NCBI GenBank assembly: GCA_022571175.1
Contig: JACZYI010000080.1
Coordinates: 460 to 7,743, forward strand
DNA length: 7,284 bases
From: Pseudomonadota bacterium
Lineage (GTDB): Bacteria; Pseudomonadota; Alphaproteobacteria; Sphingomonadales; SMXR01
Direction: 5' to 3'
Shown here one piece after another: positions 4,426 through 7,284 of the stretch (its first letter is position 1; each line of letters opens with the position of its first letter). The notes below the pieces were generated by a model. It made no database searches. It was given only the letters and a program-made list of their open reading frames with translations, and was not told the origin of the DNA. The translations under genes were made by a program, and so were the position numbers.

Positions 4426-6393
4426 CGGGGCAAAGACCACGACAAAATTGAAACCGAAGCTCCCCCACTCAAGCTCGCGCAGATTGGCTACTGTTGCCCG
4501 GACTTCCCGACCCAGGATATTCAGGACAAGCTCGTCGCCTATCTCAATCCCCAAACCACGCGCTTCCTCTGCCGAAAAAGATATCAGAGGTGGTCCGTCA
4601 TAATCAGCGGCCCACCATTCACCATCCACGATGATATTGCCTTGGGGAATTTCTGTGGCGTAGGTCAGACTCCGGTCTCCATTCAGAACCCACTGAGATT
4701 CCGGATGGGCTTCAACTTCATCTGCAGGGACCCCCGCCACTTCGGTGATACGACCCCTGAGCGAGGGCACAGCACGCAATTCCGTAATACCATCAAGGGA
4801 GTCCACCAGGTTTCTGAAATCATCAATCTGGAAACTTTGAATATCCAGAAGGAAAAAAGCCGGTGCCAAATCCGGTATTTGATCCTCAATCTGCCGGGAT
4901 AAATTTCCTTCTACCAGAGCGATGGTGGAAAAGAGCGTCAAACCCAAGCCGAGCGAAAGCACAACCGCACCCGTAGCGGCCCCCGGGCGATGCATATTGG
5001 CCAGGGCAATTCTCAGGCCCGGATGATGAGTGCGAGGCAGATTGGAGACAGCCTTTTGGATGCCAAAACCCAAAAAACGCAAAAGAAGCATGGTTGCGAC
5101 CGCGGACAGCACAAATCCCGTTGCCAGGGTTTTCAGGTCAGCCAGCCCAATGGCAAGACCCGCTATCAGAAGAACAGAAAAGACAATAATCACAATGGGC
5201 AGGGGTTTTATATTTTGACGCTCACTGGTGACCATATCGCGGAAGAGCCTGGCCGCAGGAAGCTGCTGTGCTTTTGCCAGAGGCCAGACGGCAAAGGCAA
5301 GTGTGATTAAAAACCCATATACAGCCGCCAAAATCAACGGTGCCGGGAAAATGGCAAAATGAAGCGGTACCGGTAATTTTCCGGAAAGAAGATTAGAAAG
5401 TATGAAGGGAACAGCGCTTCCCACCAGAACACCCACAGCTATCGCCACCATTGCCAGAGCCATAATTTGCAATAAATAAATCCTGAAAATGGTCCGGCTG
5501 GTGCCACCCAATATCTTGAGTGTGGCGATGGTCTCCATCTTGTGTTCCATATAGGCTCGCACTGCATTTCCAACACCCACACCACCCACCACTAGCGCAG
5601 ACAAGCCCACAAGCGACAAGAACATGCTCATACGTTCAATAAAACGCCGCAGCCCTGGGGCGCCATTGTTTCGATCTCTCACCCGCCAGCGAGCATCGGG
5701 GAAAATTTCACTCAAGTCCTCTCGCCAGGCCTCAAGATCGGTCTCGGGCGGCGTCTTGATGCGATAATGATAGTTAACCAGACTCCCAACCTGAATAAGG
5801 CCGGTTTCTGATATGGCGTCCATATGAAACATGACCGTGGGACCAAGCTGAAAGCCTTCGTTGCTTTGATCGGGCTCAATCTGAATGATTCCCCTGAGCT
5901 CAAAATCGATATTTCCGACCCGGAGCAAATCACCGACCTCTACGCCCAGCCTGTCAGCCAGATTTTCAGGGATGATGGCTCCCCAATATCCGTCACGATG
6001 CTCAAACAGCTCTTGCTGGTGGGTATCCGGCTCTACCAGAAGCTCGCCATACAGTGGGTAAAGATCATCCACGGCCTTAAATTCTGTCAACGTGCGCTCG
6101 TTGGTCCGTATGGATCTTGTCATGCCACGAAGGCGGATTGTACGTGCCAGAATTCCACTGGCTTCCAAATGCGCTATTTCTTCTGCACTCGCTTCTCGCT
6201 GGAAAATTCTTATCTCCAGATCCCCACCGAGTATAGCCTGCTCTTGCTCCGAAAGACCCAAATGCACAGCTTCTGTTAGCGACCCGACACCGGCAATAGC
6301 CGCCACACCCAAGATCAGACAGCCAAGAAAAATACGAAACCCGGAAAGACCGGCACGCAACTCTCTCAAAGCAATTGTTAAACTGATCGGCAT
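4423..6393 (-). CDS. YbbP-like FtsX-family ABC exporter permease, N-terminal part (prematurely stopped)
   Basis: These 656 residues correspond to the first three quarters of a permease of about 840 residues in the YbbP class (COG3127 type), whose members work with a YbbA ATPase and often sit beside a TesA-like lysophospholipase/thioesterase. Segments in order: a membrane helix (about 18-40); a first periplasmic domain (41-250); the first FtsX module with helices about 257-282, 303-333 and 346-371 and the coupling stretch TLKILGGTSRTIFRIYLLQI (291-310); two helices about 398-418 and 422-443; a further helix about 471-495; and a second periplasmic domain from about 497 that breaks off at VVVFAP before its end. 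The second FtsX module lies beyond two nonsense codons (4414-4425). The start ATG 6393 follows the ATPase stop by 15 bases, with AAGGG about 12 bases before it. As a product it would lack half of the transport core, so it is probably a pseudogene or one part of a split permease. A sequencing error is possible, but two independent stops make it less likely. Confidence 0.8.
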   Translation of the reverse strand: MPISLTIALRELRAGLSGFRIFLGCLILGVAAIAGVGSLTEAVHLGLSEQEQAILGGDLEIRIFQREASAEEIAHLEASGILARTIRLRGMTRSIRTNERTLTEFKAVDDLYPLYGELLVEPDTHQQELFEHRDGYWGAIIPENLADRLGVEVGDLLRVGNIDFELRGIIQIEPDQSNEGFQLGPTVMFHMDAISETGLIQVGSLVNYHYRIKTPPETDLEAWREDLSEIFPDARWRVRDRNNGAPGLRRFIERMSMFLSLVGLSALVVGGVGVGNAVRAYMEHKMETIATLKILGGTSRTIFRIYLLQIMALAMVAIAVGVLVGSAVPFILSNLLSGKLPVPLHFAIFPAPLILAAVYGFLITLAFAVWPLAKAQQLPAARLFRDMVTSERQNIKPLPIVIIVFSVLLIAGLAIGLADLKTLATGFVLSAVATMLLLRFLGFGIQKAVSNLPRTHHPGLRIALANMHRPGAATGAVVLSLGLGLTLFSTIALVEGNLSRQIEDQIPDLAPAFFLLDIQSFQIDDFRNLVDSLDGITELRAVPSLRGRITEVAGVPADEVEAHPESQWVLNGDRSLTYATEIPQGNIIVDGEWWAADYDGPPLISFSAEEARGLGIEIGDELVLNILGREVRATVANLRELEWGSFGFNFVVVFAP

Positions 6394-6408
6394 GGATGAC
6401 TGTATCCC

Positions 6409-7284
6409 TTATAAACTGCTTGCCGTGTGAATCTCTGCGGTAGCGTCCTGGTCGTCAATGCCGCTGATTTTGCCGTCACTCATATGAACAACCCGGTCAC
6501 AGCGCTCGGCAAGAACCGGATCGTGGGTTATGAGCACCAGAGTGGTATTGCGGCTTCGATGTAGGTCAAACATCAATTTAATGATGGCGTCACCTGTTTT
6601 GCTGTCCAGATTTCCCGTGGGTTCGTCAGCGAACAGGAGTTTTGGGCTGGGGCCCAAGGCTCTTGCCAGAGCCACCCGTTGCTGTTCACCACCGGATAAT
6701 TGGGCAGGATAATGAGTCAGGCGATGAGAAAGCCCAACCGCCTCAAGCTCGGATTCGGCGATCTCAAATGCTTTTTTCTCTCCAGCCAATTCCAGGGGAA
6801 CCGCAACATTTTCAAGAGCAGTCATGGTCGGGATTAAATGGAAAGATTGCAGTAAAATACCAATGCGCCGCCGCCGATGCAGGGCCAACTCATCTTCATC
6901 CGCGACCATGTAATCCTTGCCATCAACTGTAACCTGACCCGAGCTGGCCTTCTCGAGGCCGCTCATGATCGACATCAGGGTTGATTTGCCCGACCCGTTG
7001 GGGCCGATCAATGCGACTATTTCTCCTCGATAGAGATTCATCTCGGCGCCCTCAATCAGCGGCCTGCCGTTGTATCCCGCAGACAGGTCTGACAGTTCCA
7101 GAATGTGTGAAAACGAACGGACAGCCGTGGTGACAGTCATGGCTGCGTTTCGCAGTTCGCGTTTTGGCGCCTGTATGCGCTGAAGTTTCGCCAGTTGTTT
7201 GCGGCGTGACTGGGCCTGTTTAGTTTTTTGTCCGGCGAGGTTTTTCCTGATAAATGCTTCAGTTTTGGCGACAAACTCTTTTTG
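6409..7284 (-). CDS. Chimeric ABC ATPase: ABC-F-type linker joined in frame to YbbA-type exporter ATPase (5' end outside window)
   Basis: The frame is open from the window edge to TAA at 6409-6411, giving 291 visible residues. Residues 1-45 (including AFIRKNLAGQKTKQAQSRRK at 10-29 and LAKLQRI at 31-37) match the linker between the two ATPase domains of ABC-F proteins. Residues about 61-93 (LELSDLSAGYNGRPLIEG, then RGEIVALI) look like the start of an ABC-F second domain. From Walker A (GPNGSGKST, 94-102; bases 6979-7005) onward it is a YbbA/LolD-type exporter ATPase: Q146 in LLQSFHLIPTMTALENV, signature LSGGEQQR (196-203), Walker B LLFADEP (216-222), GNLD, and switch histidine in LITHD (H254). 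All catalytic motifs of this domain are intact. ATG 7140 would give a 243-residue YbbA-sized protein, but it has no ribosome site and the ABC-F sequence runs straight through it, so I do not take it as the start. The gene is followed after 15 bases by its presumed permease partner, which is itself interrupted. Confidence 0.75.
   Translation of the reverse strand, partial: QKEFVAKTEAFIRKNLAGQKTKQAQSRRKQLAKLQRIQAPKRELRNAAMTVTTAVRSFSHILELSDLSAGYNGRPLIEGAEMNLYRGEIVALIGPNGSGKSTLMSIMSGLEKASSGQVTVDGKDYMVADEDELALHRRRRIGILLQSFHLIPTMTALENVAVPLELAGEKKAFEIAESELEAVGLSHRLTHYPAQLSGGEQQRVALARALGPSPKLLFADEPTGNLDSKTGDAIIKLMFDLHRSRNTTLVLITHDPVLAERCDRVVHMSDGKISGIDDQDATAEIHTASSL

Noticed and set aside
4402..6430. 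Several + strand frames (4402-4902, 4990-5310, 5824-6279, 6092-6430) opposite the permease.
   Set aside because: They are antisense shadows of a membrane protein gene with clear family features. None has recognisable domains or a supported start.
6409..7140. A normal 243-residue YbbA-like ATPase starting at ATG 7140.
   Set aside because: No Shine-Dalgarno match precedes ATG 7140. The same frame continues upstream to the window edge with ABC-F linker sequence, and the residues just after 7140 are ABC-F-like rather than YbbA-like. Internal initiation there cannot be fully excluded.

Overview
The window looks like a piece of an alphaproteobacterial chromosome with roughly balanced base composition (judged by eye, not computed). 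The clearest lineage marker is the DUF2794 gene, a family I know only from Alphaproteobacteria. The gene set (YbbA/YbbP-type exporter, Bax-inhibitor-1 protein, DUF2794) also fits a chromosomal neighbourhood of that class. No tRNA, rRNA, CRISPR array, insertion sequence or phage gene was seen.

Layout from left to right: (1) the 3' part of a class I SAM-dependent O-methyltransferase on the + strand, ending at 354; (2) a UUCG-capped hairpin terminator at 353-377 that ends the next operon from the other side; (3) a minus-strand operon, 2504 down to 404, of three tandem paralogous secreted GIN-domain (DUF2807) proteins, each with a signal peptide, 19-20-residue Gly-rich repeats and a conserved cysteine pair; (4) a divergent intergenic region, then the DUF2794 gene on + (2652-3005); (5) a symmetrical bidirectional terminator (3022-3049); (6) a minus-strand block of a BI-1/YccA membrane protein (3068-3817), a YbbP-like FtsX-family permease (3880-6393) and an ABC ATPase (6409 to the window edge).

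The right-hand block is the most unusual part. The permease is one continuous reading frame of 837 codons except for two nonsense codons nine bases apart (TGA at 4423-4425, TAG at 4414-4416). Its ATPase partner reads in frame, with no internal start or ribosome site, from an ABC-F-type linker into an ABC-F-like start of a second ATPase domain. From the Walker A motif onward it is a YbbA-type exporter ATPase. I read this as a paralogue recombination at Walker A (or an assembly chimera at the same conserved spot), together with inactivation or splitting of the permease.

The second unusual spot is a perfect 26-bp tandem duplication (1047-1098). It copies the ribosome-binding site, start codon and first codons of the last GIN-domain gene. 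This creates a nine-codon upstream cistron whose TGA overlaps the true ATG (ATGA), the geometry of translational coupling.
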